A stretch of DNA of 64,000 bases from Cylindrodendrum hubeiense (GCA_014621425.1 JAANBB010000055.1:1-64000), one strand, 5' to 3'. Shown: positions 1 through 11,500, counted from the first letter of the stretch. Program-made: numbers and translations. The notes: a model not told the origin generated them from the sequence alone.

Positions 1-3000
1 GTCCGGGGCCTGCGTGGTTGTTCCAGAATGTACCGACAGACTCCCAGGTGCGATGCCGGCGACGACTTGTCAGTCCGGGGTCTGTACCGTTGTACCAGAA
101 TGCACGACAGACTCCCAGTGTGATACTGGCGAGACTTGTCAGTCCGGGGCCTGCGTGGTTGTTCCAGAATGTACGACNGACNCCCAGTGNGATGCCGGCG
201 AGACTTGTCAGTCCGGGGTTTGTGCTGTTGCTCCAGAATGTACGACGGACGCCCAGTGCAGTCCCGGCCAGACTTGCCAGACCCAAAAGTGCGTTACTAC
301 TTGCGTGGACACCACCAACTGCGAATCCGGCCAGACGTGCTCGGGCGGCATCTGCACTGTTGACATCAGCTGCACATCGGACGCCATGTGTGCCGATAAC
401 GAGACTTGCGAGAGCGGAACCTGCGTTATCAAGCCCTGTACCACCAACGATGATTGTGGTGATGGCCAGACTTGCCAAAGCTCACTTTGCACAGTTGGCT
501 GCACCACCACCGCCGATTGCGATGCCGGCGAGACTTGCGACTCAGGCATCTGTAACCCCGCAACTGGCTGCACAACACAAGATGATTGTCCCTCCACTCA
601 GGCTTGCATCAGCGGAGTGTGTAGTGCTTGCACCGAAACCTCCCAGTGTGGTGCAGACCAGACCTGTGAATCTGGTGTGTGTACGCTTATACCTGTCTGT
701 TCCACCGACGCCGATTGTGATCCTGGCCAGACGTGTGTATCAGAGGTCTGCACAGCTATACCTGGCTGTACATCCAAAGATGATTGCGCCACGAACCAGG
801 CTTGCGTTTCCGGAGTGTGTGGTGCTTGCACTGAGACCTCCCAGTGTGGTACAGACCAGGTCTGTAACTCTGGGGTATGTACTGCTTCAACTGCCTGCAC
901 CACCGCCGCCGATTGTGGTACTGGCGAGACTTGCGATGCAGGTGTCTGCACGCCTCCACCTGGCTGCACATCCAAAGATGATTGTGCCACGAACCAGGCT
1001 TGCGTCTCCGGAGTATGTGGTGCTTGCACTGAAACCTCCCAGTGTGGAACAGACCAGATCTGTAACTCTGGGGTATGTACGGCTTCAACTGGCTGCACTA
1101 CGACCGCCGATTGTGATAATGGCGAGACTTGCGATGCAGGTGTCTGCACGCCTCCACCTGGCTGCACATCTAAAGATGATTGTGCCACCAACCAGGCTTG
1201 CGTCTCCGGAGTGTGTGGTGCTTGCACCGTTACCTCCGAGTGTGGTACAGACCAGATCTGCGACACCGGCGTCTGCACAGCTTCAACACCCTGCTCAGCT
1301 GATAGTGATTGTGACATCGGCCAGATCTGCAGCTCTGGTTTCTGTACTACGGCACCTGAATGCACAGTTGATGCTGATTGTGGTACTGACCAGACCTGCG
1401 AGTCTGGCGTCTGTACAACTACACCTGAATGTGCGGTTGATGCNGATTGTGGTACTGACCAGACCTGCAGTTCTGGCGTCTGTACAACTACACCGGAATG
1501 CGCAGTTGATGCTGATTGCGGTACTGACCAGACCTGTAGCTCTGGTGTCTGTACAACCACACCGGCCTGCTCAGTTGATACTGATTGTGAAACCGACTAC
1601 ACCTGTGTGTCTGGTGTCTGTACAGCACCAAGCTGTTCTACCGACGACGAGTGCGGTACTGGATTTACCTGCGAGTCTGGTGTTTGCACAGCTACATCCA
1701 CTTGCTCAGATGATAGTGATTGTGGCACTGGCTTTACCTGCTCGTCTGGTGTCTGCACACCTATAGGTGTCTGCGCATCTGATGCGGACTGTCCTCCTGG
1801 CCAGACCTGCGAGTCAGGTGGCTGTACACCAGACACAGGCTGCACCTCGGACGCTCAATGCGGCACAGGCCAGACCTGCCAATCCGGAGCCTGTGACCCT
1901 GCATGCTCTACCAACGAGGACTGTGTTGCTGGAGAGAGTTGTGTGTCCACCATTTGCACAGTTGATATCGCTTGTTCGAGCAATGCCGACTGTGCCCTTG
2001 GCGAGACCTGTGAGAGTGGAGTCTGTACTGCCTCTGGTTGCACTACCGACAGCGATTGCCCTGAAAATCAGACCTGTGAAGTTGGTGGTAACTGTTCTGG
2101 CTCGGGCTGCACATCAAATGCCGACTGTACTGGCGGGCAGACCTGTCAGTCTGGCAATTGTGCAGCTCCCCCAACTGGCTGTACGATTGATGCTGATTGC
2201 ACTGGTGGCCAGACCTGTCAGTCTGGTAATTGTGCAGCTCCCCCAACTAGCTGTACAGTTGACGATGATTGTACTGGCGGGCAGACCTGCCAATCTGGTA
2301 GCTGTGCAGCTCCTCCAACTGACTGTACAGTTGACGATGACTGCACTGACGGACAGACCTGCCAGTCTGGCTTCTGTATCGTCTCAACAGACTGCACTTC
2401 TGATGCCGATTGTACTGATGGGCAAACCTGTCAGTCCGGAAGTTGTGCAGACCCTACAGGCTGTTCTTCCGATGCCCAGTGCACCGGTGGACAGACTTGT
2501 CAGTCCGGAACCTGTGCAGCTCCACCAAGCTGTTCTGTTGATGCCGATTGTAATGATGGTCAGATCTGTGAATCTGGAATCTGCACTGCGTCAACCTGTT
2601 CTACCGACGCGGACTGTACAGTTGATCAGACATGTGTATCCGGAGCCTGCACACCATCTAGCATCGGCTGTTCAACTGACGATGACTGCACTGGCGGGCA
2701 GACATGTCAATCTGGCAACTGNGCNGCTCCACCAGGTTGCTCAACTGANGATGACTGCACTGGCGGGCAGACATGCCAATCTGGCAACTGTGCTGCTCCA
2801 CCAGGTTGTTCAACTGACGATGACTGCACTGGCGGGCAGACATGCCAATCTGGCAACTGTGCTGTCCCACCAGGTTGCTCGACTGATGCTGACTGCACCG
2901 ACGGACAGACTTGTTCGTCCGGAGCATGCACTTGTTCTTCCTCCAGCGAATGCGTTGGTGGAACAAATTGTCTCGGCGGCATTTGTATCGTTGATACCCC

Positions 3001-5073
3001 TTGCACCACTGACGCTGAGTGCGCTATTGGTGAGAGCTGTGAGCCAGATGGCACATGTGTTGTGTCCGCGACTTGCTTGTCTGATGCAGACTGTACTGGT
3101 GGACAGACCTGCCAGTCTGGCAATTGTGCAGCTCCCCCAACTGACTGCACGATTGATGCTGATTGCACTGGTGGCCAGACCTGTCAGTCTGGTAATTGTG
3201 CAGCTCCCCCAACTGATTGTACAATTGACGACGATTGTACTGACGGGCAGACCTGCCAATCTGGCACCTGTCAAGTGGTTACAACTGGCTGTACAATTGA
3301 CGCTGATTGCACTGGCGGTCAGACTTGCCAGTCTGGTAACTGTGCAGCTCCGCCAACTGGCTGTACAATTGATGCTGATTGCACTGGTGGCCAGACTTGT
3401 CAGTCTGGTAACTGTGCCGCTCCACCAACTGATTGTACAATTGATGACGATTGCACTGGTGGCCAGACTTGCCAGTCTGGCTTCTGTATCGTGTCGACAG
3501 ACTGTACGTCTGATGATGATTGTGCTGCTGGACAGACCTGCCAATCTGGCAATTGTGCAGACATACCAACCGACTGTACAGTCGACGATGATTGTTCTGA
3601 TGGTCAGACCTGTCAGTCTGGTAACTGCGCAGCCCCGCCTCCCGCTTGTACGGTTGACGAGGACTGTTCTGATGGCCAGACTTGTCAGTCTGGGAACTGC
3701 GCAGCTCCCCCGCCCGCTTGTACAGTCGATGAGGACTGTTCAAATGGTCAGACCTGTCAGTCTGGTAACTGCGCAGCTCCCCCTCCCGTTTGTACGGTTG
3801 ACGAGGACTGTTCTGGTGGGCAGACCTGTCAAAGCGGCACCTGTGCTACACCACCCTGTACGTCCAATGCCGACTGTACTGTTGGGCAGACTTGTACGTT
3901 GGGTGTCTGTGAACCTCAACAAACCTGCACTACCAGTGATGAATGTACTGGTACCGGTACTCAGACTTGTCAGGATGGCTTCTGTATTGTATCAACAGAC
4001 TGTACATCTGATACTGATTGTACTGATGGACAGACTTGTCAGTCTGGCGCCTGTGCACCTCCGCCCACTGACTGCTTGTCTGATACCGATTGCCTTGACG
4101 GGCAGAGCTGTCAGGCTGGGAGCTGTATCACTCCACCAATCGGATGCTCGACTGATGCTGATTGTGCAAACGGAGAGACTTGCCAAGGCACAACTTGTGC
4201 ACCTCCGGTTAACGGCTGCTCGACTGATACCGATTGCACGAACGGACAGACTTGTCAAGCTGGCACCTGCCAGCCTACGCCAGATGGCTGCTTGTCTGAT
4301 GCTGATTGTACTGACCCGCTGGTTTGTTTGGGTGGGAGCTGTCTCTCTCCGCCAGTCGCTTGCCAGTCCGATGTTGATTGCGCCGACGGGCAGGTTTGTC
4401 AGTCTGGCGGCTGTTTTGATGCACCAACTGGCTGTACAGATGACACTGATTGTACTGATGGGCAGACTTGTCAATCTGGGAACTGTGCAGCCCCGCCAAC
4501 TGGCTGTACAGCTGATAGCGACTGTTCTGATGGGCAGACCTGTCAGTCTGGCAACTGTGCAGCTCCACCAGGCTGTTCATCTGATACTGATTGCGCCGAT
4601 GGTGAGACCTGCGTCGCTGGAGCGTGCAAGGTCCCATCTACAACTGCCTGCACGTCCGACACTGAATGTGCCTCTGGCCAAACTTGTGTTTCTGGGGCTT
4701 GTACGTGCTCATCTGGCGATGAATGCGGTACCGGGGTATCCTGCGTATCTGGCACCTGCATCGCCGATGTGACCTGCAGCTCTGACACTGATTGTGTTCA
4801 AGGCCAGACTTGTCAAGATGGCATCTGCACAGCGTCATCTACCTGCTCTGACGACTCCGACTGCGATCCCGGTCAAACTTGCAATGCTGGAACTTGTTCA
4901 ACAACACCCAGCACTGACTGTACCGTGGATGGTGACTGCGATCCCGGTCAGACTTGCAGTGCTGGAACCTGTACAACCACTCCTACTACTGACTGTACCG
5001 TGGATACTGATTGCGATCCCGGTCAAACTTGCAATGCTGGAACTTGCACTATTAACACTACCTGTGCCGTGGA
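1..5073 (+). repeat. 66-69 bp coding tandem repeat array
   Basis: Degenerate tandem repeats of mostly 66-69 bp fill the first 5 kb, with recurrent words such as GGCCAGACTTGTCAGTCTGG. Unit lengths are multiples of three, so the array stays open in more than one frame and partly on the opposite strand. The near-identical central units are the kind of sequence that short-read assemblies collapse or mis-join, and the scattered N bases agree with that. Confidence 0.9.
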
Positions 5074-5086
5074 TGGAAGCGTCTGA
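1..5086 (+). CDS. Giant cysteine-rich tandem-repeat protein (5' partial, 3' end suspect)
   Basis: The frame is open from the left edge and no natural start is visible. It encodes about 1690 residues made almost wholly of a 22-23 residue unit with spacing C-x5-C-x5-C-x4-C, typically D-C-T-G-G-Q-T-C-Q-S-G-N-C-A-A-P-P, repeated roughly 75 times. No catalytic domain, intron or membrane segment is seen. Four regular cysteines per unit suggest small disulfide-bonded modules, as in secreted or cell-wall proteins, but no signal peptide can be seen because the 5' end is missing. Repeats with very similar DNA lie in the middle (about 2100-3850); units at both ends are more diverged. Seven N bases fall at 178, 182, 190, 1444, 2722, 2725 and 2749. 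The stop at 5084-5086 lies inside sequence that reads as an ABC transporter in another frame, so the true C-terminus is probably not here. Function unknown. Confidence 0.75.
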   Translation, partial: SGACVVVPECTDRLPGAMPATTCQSGVCTVVPECTTDSQCDTGETCQSGACVVVPECTXDXQXDAGETCQSGVCAVAPECTTDAQCSPGQTCQTQKCVTTCVDTTNCESGQTCSGGICTVDISCTSDAMCADNETCESGTCVIKPCTTNDDCGDGQTCQSSLCTVGCTTTADCDAGETCDSGICNPATGCTTQDDCPSTQACISGVCSACTETSQCGADQTCESGVCTLIPVCSTDADCDPGQTCVSEVCTAIPGCTSKDDCATNQACVSGVCGACTETSQCGTDQVCNSGVCTASTACTTAADCGTGETCDAGVCTPPPGCTSKDDCATNQACVSGVCGACTETSQCGTDQICNSGVCTASTGCTTTADCDNGETCDAGVCTPPPGCTSKDDCATNQACVSGVCGACTVTSECGTDQICDTGVCTASTPCSADSDCDIGQICSSGFCTTAPECTVDADCGTDQTCESGVCTTTPECAVDXDCGTDQTCSSGVCTTTPECAVDADCGTDQTCSSGVCTTTPACSVDTDCETDYTCVSGVCTAPSCSTDDECGTGFTCESGVCTATSTCSDDSDCGTGFTCSSGVCTPIGVCASDADCPPGQTCESGGCTPDTGCTSDAQCGTGQTCQSGACDPACSTNEDCVAGESCVSTICTVDIACSSNADCALGETCESGVCTASGCTTDSDCPENQTCEVGGNCSGSGCTSNADCTGGQTCQSGNCAAPPTGCTIDADCTGGQTCQSGNCAAPPTSCTVDDDCTGGQTCQSGSCAAPPTDCTVDDDCTDGQTCQSGFCIVSTDCTSDADCTDGQTCQSGSCADPTGCSSDAQCTGGQTCQSGTCAAPPSCSVDADCNDGQICESGICTASTCSTDADCTVDQTCVSGACTPSSIGCSTDDDCTGGQTCQSGNXXAPPGCSTXDDCTGGQTCQSGNCAAPPGCSTDDDCTGGQTCQSGNCAVPPGCSTDADCTDGQTCSSGACTCSSSSECVGGTNCLGGICIVDTPCTTDAECAIGESCEPDGTCVVSATCLSDADCTGGQTCQSGNCAAPPTDCTIDADCTGGQTCQSGNCAAPPTDCTIDDDCTDGQTCQSGTCQVVTTGCTIDADCTGGQTCQSGNCAAPPTGCTIDADCTGGQTCQSGNCAAPPTDCTIDDDCTGGQTCQSGFCIVSTDCTSDDDCAAGQTCQSGNCADIPTDCTVDDDCSDGQTCQSGNCAAPPPACTVDEDCSDGQTCQSGNCAAPPPACTVDEDCSNGQTCQSGNCAAPPPVCTVDEDCSGGQTCQSGTCATPPCTSNADCTVGQTCTLGVCEPQQTCTTSDECTGTGTQTCQDGFCIVSTDCTSDTDCTDGQTCQSGACAPPPTDCLSDTDCLDGQSCQAGSCITPPIGCSTDADCANGETCQGTTCAPPVNGCSTDTDCTNGQTCQAGTCQPTPDGCLSDADCTDPLVCLGGSCLSPPVACQSDVDCADGQVCQSGGCFDAPTGCTDDTDCTDGQTCQSGNCAAPPTGCTADSDCSDGQTCQSGNCAAPPGCSSDTDCADGETCVAGACKVPSTTACTSDTECASGQTCVSGACTCSSGDECGTGVSCVSGTCIADVTCSSDTDCVQGQTCQDGICTASSTCSDDSDCDPGQTCNAGTCSTTPSTDCTVDGDCDPGQTCSAGTCTTTPTTDCTVDTDCDPGQTCNAGTCTINTTCAVDGSV

Positions 5087-8000
5087 AGGGTGATCCTGGC
5101 TTGACCATTGGTGCCTTGATTGGTAACTTTGGCATGTCCCTGATTATCGGAAGTGTTTTCTACAACCTGGATGATTCCTCCAACAGTTTCTTCCAGCGTG
5201 GTGCCCTCTTGTTCTTTGCCTGCCTGATGAATGCCTTCGCCAGTGCCCTCGAGGTAAGTTTCTTACTCCCTGGCTACTATTGGACCCTGCTAACCCCTCC
5301 TAGATTCTTACCCTGTACGCCCAACGACCCATCGTCGAGAAGCATAGTCGATATGCTCTCTACCATCCATCTGCCGAAGCCGTCTCCTCCATGCTATGCG
5401 ATATGCCCTACAAAGTTGCAAATACGATCATATTCAATTTGTCATTATACTTTATGACGAATTTGCGACGAGAACCGGGCCCGTTCTTCTTCTTCCTCCT
5501 GATCTCCTTCGTCACTGTCCTGGTCATGTCGATGATTTTCCGAACCATCGCCTCGGCAACTCGCACCTTGTTCCAGGCTCTCGTCCCTGCTGCTGTCCTG
5601 ATTCTCGATCTTGTCATCTTCACCGGTTTCGTTATACCAAAGCGCTATATGCTCGACTGGTGCAGATGGCTTTACTACATCGATCCCCTGGGCTATGCGT
5701 TCGAGTCACTGGTTGTCAACGAGTTCCACAACCGCAACTTCAAGTGCAACAGCTTTGTGCCCAGCCCTGCAGTCGACGGTTATGCGAACGTCTCGTCCGA
5801 TAACCGTGTCTGCAGTGCTGTAGGCTCTCAGGTTGGCAATGACTTTGTTAATGGTGATCGTTATGCGGAGATGAACTTTGGGTACAAGTGGGAACACAGA
5901 TGGCGCAACCTTGGTGTTGTCATCGCCTTCACCATCTTGTTTCTCATCACCTACATGGTCTCAGCCGAGCTGGTTTCCGAGAAGAAGTCCAAGGGCGAGG
6001 TTCTGGTCTACCGACGTGGTCACAAGCCCGCTGTCGTTGCCAACGCTGAGAAGCACCACAGCGATCCCGAGGCTGCTATGGCTCACATTGGTCCCGTCGT
6101 CACCGCTGAACGCACCCGAAGCCGAGCCCAGAAGGACTCTGGCGGTATCCTGCAGGAACAGACTTCCGTTTTCCAGTGGCACGACGTCTGCTACGAGGTC
6201 CAGATCAAGAACGAAACTCGCCGAATTTTGGATCACGTTGATGGTTGGGTCAAGCCCGGTACTCTCACTGCCCTGATGGGTGTTTCTGGTGCCGGAAAGA
6301 CCACCCTCCTTGACTGCCTTGCCGACCGTACTTCTATGGGTGTCATCACTGGCGAGATGCTGGTTGATGGTAACCCCCGCGATATGTCCTTCCAGCGCAA
6401 GACCGGTTATGTCCAGCAGCAGGATCTCCATCTCCAGACATCAACTGTTCGAGAGGCTCTCAACTTCAGTGCCCTTCTTCGCCAGCCCTCTCACGTCCCT
6501 AAGGAGGAGAAGCTCGAATATGTTGAACAGGTTATCAAGCTGCTGGATATGGAGGAGTATGCCGATGCTGTCGTCGGTGTGCCCGGTGAAGGTCTCAACG
6601 TCGAACAGCGAAAGCGTCTTACCATTGGTGTCGAGCTCGCTGCCAAGCCCCCGCTGCTGCTCTTCGTTGATGAGCCCACTTCTGGTCTCGACTCGCAAAC
6701 CTCCTGGGCTATTCTCGACCTTCTTGAGAAGTTGACCAACGCAGGTCAAGCCGTTCTCTGCACCATTCATCAGCCTTCTGCCATGCTGTTCCAGCGTTTC
6801 GATCGACTTCTCTTCCTGGCCAAGGGTGGAAAGACCGTGTACTTCGGTGAAATCGGCGAACACTCTGAGACTATGGTTTCCTACTTCGAGCGCATCAGTG
6901 GCCACACCTGCCCCACTGAGGCCAACCCTGCTGAATGGATGTTGGAAGTTATTGGTGCCGCTCCTGGATCCCACTCCGATGTTAACTGGTTCGAGGCATG
7001 GCGCGAAAGCCCCGAGTACCAGTCTGTCCAGGATGAGCTCGAGAAGATCAAGCGCGAGAAGCATGCCCCTGCTGATATCCAGGAGGATCCCGGCAGCTAC
7101 CGCGAGTTCGCCGCTCCTTTCATGGTCCAGCTCAACGAGGTCCTCTACCGTGTCTTCCAGCAGTACTGGCGTACTCCCATCTACATCTACTCTAAGGCTG
7201 CGCTCTGCACTCTTGTCGCTCTCTTCATCGGATTCGTCTTCTTCAACGCCCCCAACAGTATCCAGGGTCTTCAGAACCAGATGTTCGCCATTTTCAATCT
7301 GCTCACCATCTTCGGTCAAATCGTCCAACAGTCAATGCCACAATTCGTCATTCAACGCTCGCTCTACGAGGCTCGAGAGAGACCCTCGAAGGTCTACTCC
7401 TGGAAGGTCTTTATGCTGTCCCAGCTCATTGTGGAACTCCCCTGGAATTCTCTCATGGCAGTCATCATGTACTTCTGCTGGTACTACCCTGTTGGACTTT
7501 ACCGCAATGCTTCAGCTGCCGACCAGCTGACCGAGCGTGGTGCCCTTATGTTCCTCTTCCTGTTCATGTTCCTCATCTTCACCGGAACCTTCTCGACATT
7601 TGTCATCGCTGGTTTCGAGACTGCTGATGCTGGTGCCAACATTGCCAACTTGTTGTTCATGCTTTGCTTGATCTTCTGTGGTGTCCTGGCTACCTCGGAC
7701 TCTCTCCCCCGCTTCTGGATCTTCATGTACCGAGTGTCACCGTTTTCATATCTCGTAAGCGGTATGTTATCAGTGGCAGTAGCCAATGTCGATGTTACGT
7801 GCGCCAGCAACGAGTTACTCTCCTTCAACCCCCCTGCGAACATGACCTGCGGAGACTTCATGGAGTCGTACATCGGCCAGGTCGGTGGCTACTTGGTCGA
7901 TAAGGCCGCCACGACGGCCTGCGAGTTCTGCTCCATCGCTGACACCAACACCTACCTCGCTGCCGTCGGCGCTTACTACAAGGACCGCTGGCGCAACTTC

Positions 8001-8111
8001 GGCCTCCTCTGGATCTACGTCTTCTTCAACATGGGTGCCGCCCTGGTCGTCTACTGGCTGGTGCGCATGCCCAAGAAGGCCAAGACCCCCAAGAAGGTCA
8101 AGGCCGCTTAA
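5074..8111 (+). CDS. PDR-type (ABCG) ABC transporter, C-terminal two thirds only
   Basis: Exons are 5074-5253 and 5304-8111, with one 50 bp GTAAGT...TAG intron (CTAAC branch site). The product has the late part of the first membrane domain (from the R-L-K-G-D-P motif), the second nucleotide-binding domain and the second membrane domain. Visible motifs are Walker [10 protein letters not shown], the Q-loop region G-Y-V-Q-Q-Q-D, the fungal PDR signature variant [11 protein letters not shown], and Walker [14 protein letters not shown]. The C-terminus ends in a lysine-rich tail, as is usual. The family exports drugs, antifungals and lipids at the plasma membrane. The first NBD and early TMD1 (about 600-700 residues) are absent: cysteine repeats lie immediately upstream. 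As written it has no start codon and would not make a working pump. Either the gene is broken or the assembly is chimeric at this point. Confidence 0.85.
5254..5303 (+). other. Intron in the PDR transporter
   Basis: A 50 bp intron runs from GTAAGT to CCTCCTAG with a CTGCTAAC branch site. Splicing joins ...A-L-E to I-L-T-L-Y-A-Q-R-P, the expected PDR sequence, in phase 0. Confidence 0.9.
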
Positions 8112-8550
8112 TGCGGACGCCAACAATAAAAACCCAAAAAAGAAACCATACAAAATGGACAATGCCAATCCTTTGCTCAATCTCTCGAATAATGATCGAG
8201 AAGATTTTTTCCTTTTGCTCTATCTAGATGTTCATGGATGGGAGTTACCCAGATAGATGGCATGATATTGCCCTGTATGCACGAGCTAGACCTGTATGTA
8301 ATACGACAACAGAAGGGGTCACAAACCCACCTCACAATTTCAATTATTTACTTCAACCATTTCTTTCAAATGTGACTCTTGTGATGGAGCGCCTAATACT
8401 TTACACATAACAATCATTATTATCAAGCTTCAGATGAGCAACCAAATATTGTCCCAAGCGCGTTCAATCGAATCATCATGATTGCTCAATGAACACTAAT
8501 CTGTCGCGTCTGTGATGTCATAACTCATAGTACGCCGTCCTAACATCATA
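8112..8550. other. Convergent 3' intergenic region
   Basis: This is the gap between the transporter and the NRPS-like gene, which converge here. An AATAAA lies at 8125-8130, about 15 bp past the transporter stop, and may be a polyadenylation signal. Nothing else was recognised. Confidence 0.5.
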
Positions 8551-11500
8551 CTATCTGGTAAAAACCTCTCCAACCTTCTTCTCCCAGTTGCGTTCATCAG
8601 CCAGCTTTCTCATTACCTCTGATAAACTATCGCAGTGTCCATCTACTTCCCTTTCATTCATCTGCGCCGTATCCCAAGACGCGATGAAGTAGAGGTTGAC
8701 CGAGTCAATCATGAAGGCGTTCCAAAAAAGGCCACTAGTGAGGCGTCAAACGTTAGCGAGTGAGTAACAAAGAAGGGGGACGTGTCTCACCAGTCTGGCC
8801 AGTCGTATCGAGACACTGGCTCGAGCGTCTTGAAGTTGGTCTGATCTCCTCGAGCAAGACTCATAGCCATGCTCACGTCCCAGACGAACGACTGTCTGAA
8901 CGAAGCCGTCTCTGCCATGTCGCCCTCGTCTCTTAGACCTCGGACGACGTGACTCCAGGGCACGTGCTCGTGGTGTTTCATTTGGTCCTGTTCAGACATC
9001 ATGCGTTGCAGGAACTCTGCGACGGTCTCTTCACTGACCACCTCGCACATGTTCAAGAGCCACTGGACGGTCGGACCGTCAATGCTCATGGAGGGTGGGA
9101 GAAGCTTGTCCATCCACCTGGGGATGAATGGCCAGGAGCGGCCGCTCTCCCACGAGTTGAATAGGGCGTGGGACGAGCCCGTCTGGAGCACATTGAAGAG
9201 CACAATCGCGCTCTTGGCGAAGAGGGACGGCTGGATAGAGTACTTCTCCTTCAGTCCGGCCAGACCGACCAGGGTGACTATCCTGCCGGACCGCGGATAC
9301 TGGAACTCTGCAGCGCGCGCCTCCCATTCTCCCTCCCAGACCTTGTCCCTGATCTCGCGCCGCTCCTCGGCGTCCCGCGAGCCTTCGTCATTGGAGATCA
9401 TCATCCCGGGGGCTTTCTGCGGTGGCCACAGGGCCCGGCCAAAGCGAGAGATTCCCCGGAGTCTTTTGACGTGGAACATGACGCTCTTCTGGGCGGGCTC
9501 GCTGTCTTGGTACTGGCTGAAGAGGTCGGAGAAGAGTCTGTATGGCGTGAGGGCTGGGATTTCCAGGTCGGCATCTAGAACCCAGCGGTCTAGCTCGTGG
9601 TACCATTGTGTGATTGAAAGAGCATCGATCACGGAGTGGTTGAAGGTGAAGACCAGGAAGTACTGGCCACCGGCTCCGATCTTGATCAGGTCTGACTGGA
9701 ACATGAACGGAGAAGAGTGTCCCTCTACCGAATCGTCCTTGGACAGCTCTCTGGCCTCCGCCTCCGACTCTACTTCCACGTGGTGGATGAGCTTCTCAAA
9801 GAGTGCTGGGCTCGATGACAGCACGGCGTGGAAGGGCACTCTGTTTGAGGCCTCAAAAAGAATGGTTCGCAATATTGGCCGAGACGACAACGCTTTTTCA
9901 AGGCCGCGCCGTATCTGCTCGTAGGGAATATCCCGGACTTGGAAGACCAGGCGGTTGTGATATGACTGCGGCCGAGGGCCTATCGCTGCCCGCTGCAGTG
10001 AATCGCGTATCGTCATGACGTCTTCAATATCGATGTTCTTGAGCCCAATACCTGCTAATCTGTACCGAGCGGATCTCCATATGTCTTTCTCGTCGACAGA
10101 TAGTGGTTGAGCGTGTTGATCCCGCCTCCCAACCAGGGATGTTTCAAATTGCTGGGCTGGCATGGCAGATGGGTTGCCAAAACCACTGGTCTGGCCCTTT
10201 TGAGCTACAGCCAGCCCAGCTTGCTGCATTTCTCGAGTCAGCAACAAATATGCTTGCTTCTCAACGGTATCATTGTCGGAAAAGTCCTGCAAGTAGAGAC
10301 GCTGGCCGCAGTCTTGCAAGACTTGGTCGCAGTAGCGAAGGAGAGTGATGCTGTCAGCTAAATACATGACGCTGTCCGTAATGGCTGGTCGCGTTCCGGT
10401 CAGCGTCTCCCAGATGACCAAGAGTTTTTCGATGTACTTGTTGGTAGCTTGGGCTTCAAGTTGCTTTTCCAGGGCCACATGCTGGGGCTCTGTTGGCTGG
10501 CGGAGCATTGCCAGCTTCTGTTTCAGCACCTCCTTCTTCACCTTGCCTAGCGAGGTAACGGGGAACTTGTCCAGTCCCAGTTCCTCGAGAGTGTATACAG
10601 CGTCGAGTGCATGCCTGGGGTCGATGCTTTGGGCTTTCTCAAGGAGCTGGGCCTTTGTCGTTCCCTCGGGCAAGACGGCGATGGCGACAGGGACCTGGCC
10701 GGCGAGGTCATCTGGCACACCAACGACCTGGGCCTATACTTCATTAGTCTGATGATCCGTTAGAGGGAAACGTATAAGCTTACTTGGACCCCAGGAAGCT
10801 CCTGTAGGGTGGATTCAATTCTGATGGGGTAGATGTTTTCTCCTCCTCGAATGATGAGGTCCTTGTATCGACCGAGGATGTACATGATCCCATCCTCATC
10901 GATTGTTGCCTGATCTCCAGTGGCAAACCATGGTCCGGACTCATCCTCATACATGGTTTCGTCTCTCTCCCTGTTGTAATACTTGGTGACGACTGATGTT
11001 CCGCCGACGTGCAGCTCTCCAATATCACCGCGACGCAGGACCTCTCGGCTTCCGGGACGACAGATCCGCAATGCAGCACCGGGGAGAGCTTTGCCGACGC
11101 CCGGGTGATAACCATCAACTAGGTCCGAATCTGTCCTCGCAAACGTGGCCAATGGCGCACCCTCGCTTAGGCCATAGACCTGTATGGCCATTTCGGCGCC
11201 TAGGCCCTGGCGGCAGAGGTTGATATCATCGAGAGAGATGGAAGTGCCGGCGAGCGTGACGATGCGCAGGTCAAGCTTGTCTGGGCTGGGGAAAGACGGG
11301 TGCGCCATCAGGACCTTTGCCAGCGTGGGAGTCGCCGACATGACGGTGCACTGCTCTTTGACCAGAGCCTGCAAGGTCGCGTCGACGTTGAATGACTTGG
11401 ATGGGAACACGACAGTGCCGCCGAACCTCCATGCACGGAGGACGTTGTTGACTGCGAAGATGTGGGATACAGGAGTGTGCACCAACCATCGCGGAAAGTA

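Noticed and set aside
208..4838. Many antisense and third-frame open frames through the cysteine repeats
   Set aside because: They arise from the three-base periodicity and lack of stops in the repeat; composition is biased and there is no independent protein character.
6441..7328. 295-codon antisense frame opposite the PDR transporter
   Set aside because: It lies fully opposite a well-supported coding domain, and its sequence is Glu/Leu/Gly/Val-rich shadow protein.
9001..9924. 307-codon plus-strand frame opposite the A-T-C gene
   Set aside because: Antisense to the condensation domain; Ser/Arg/Trp-rich with no recognisable motif.
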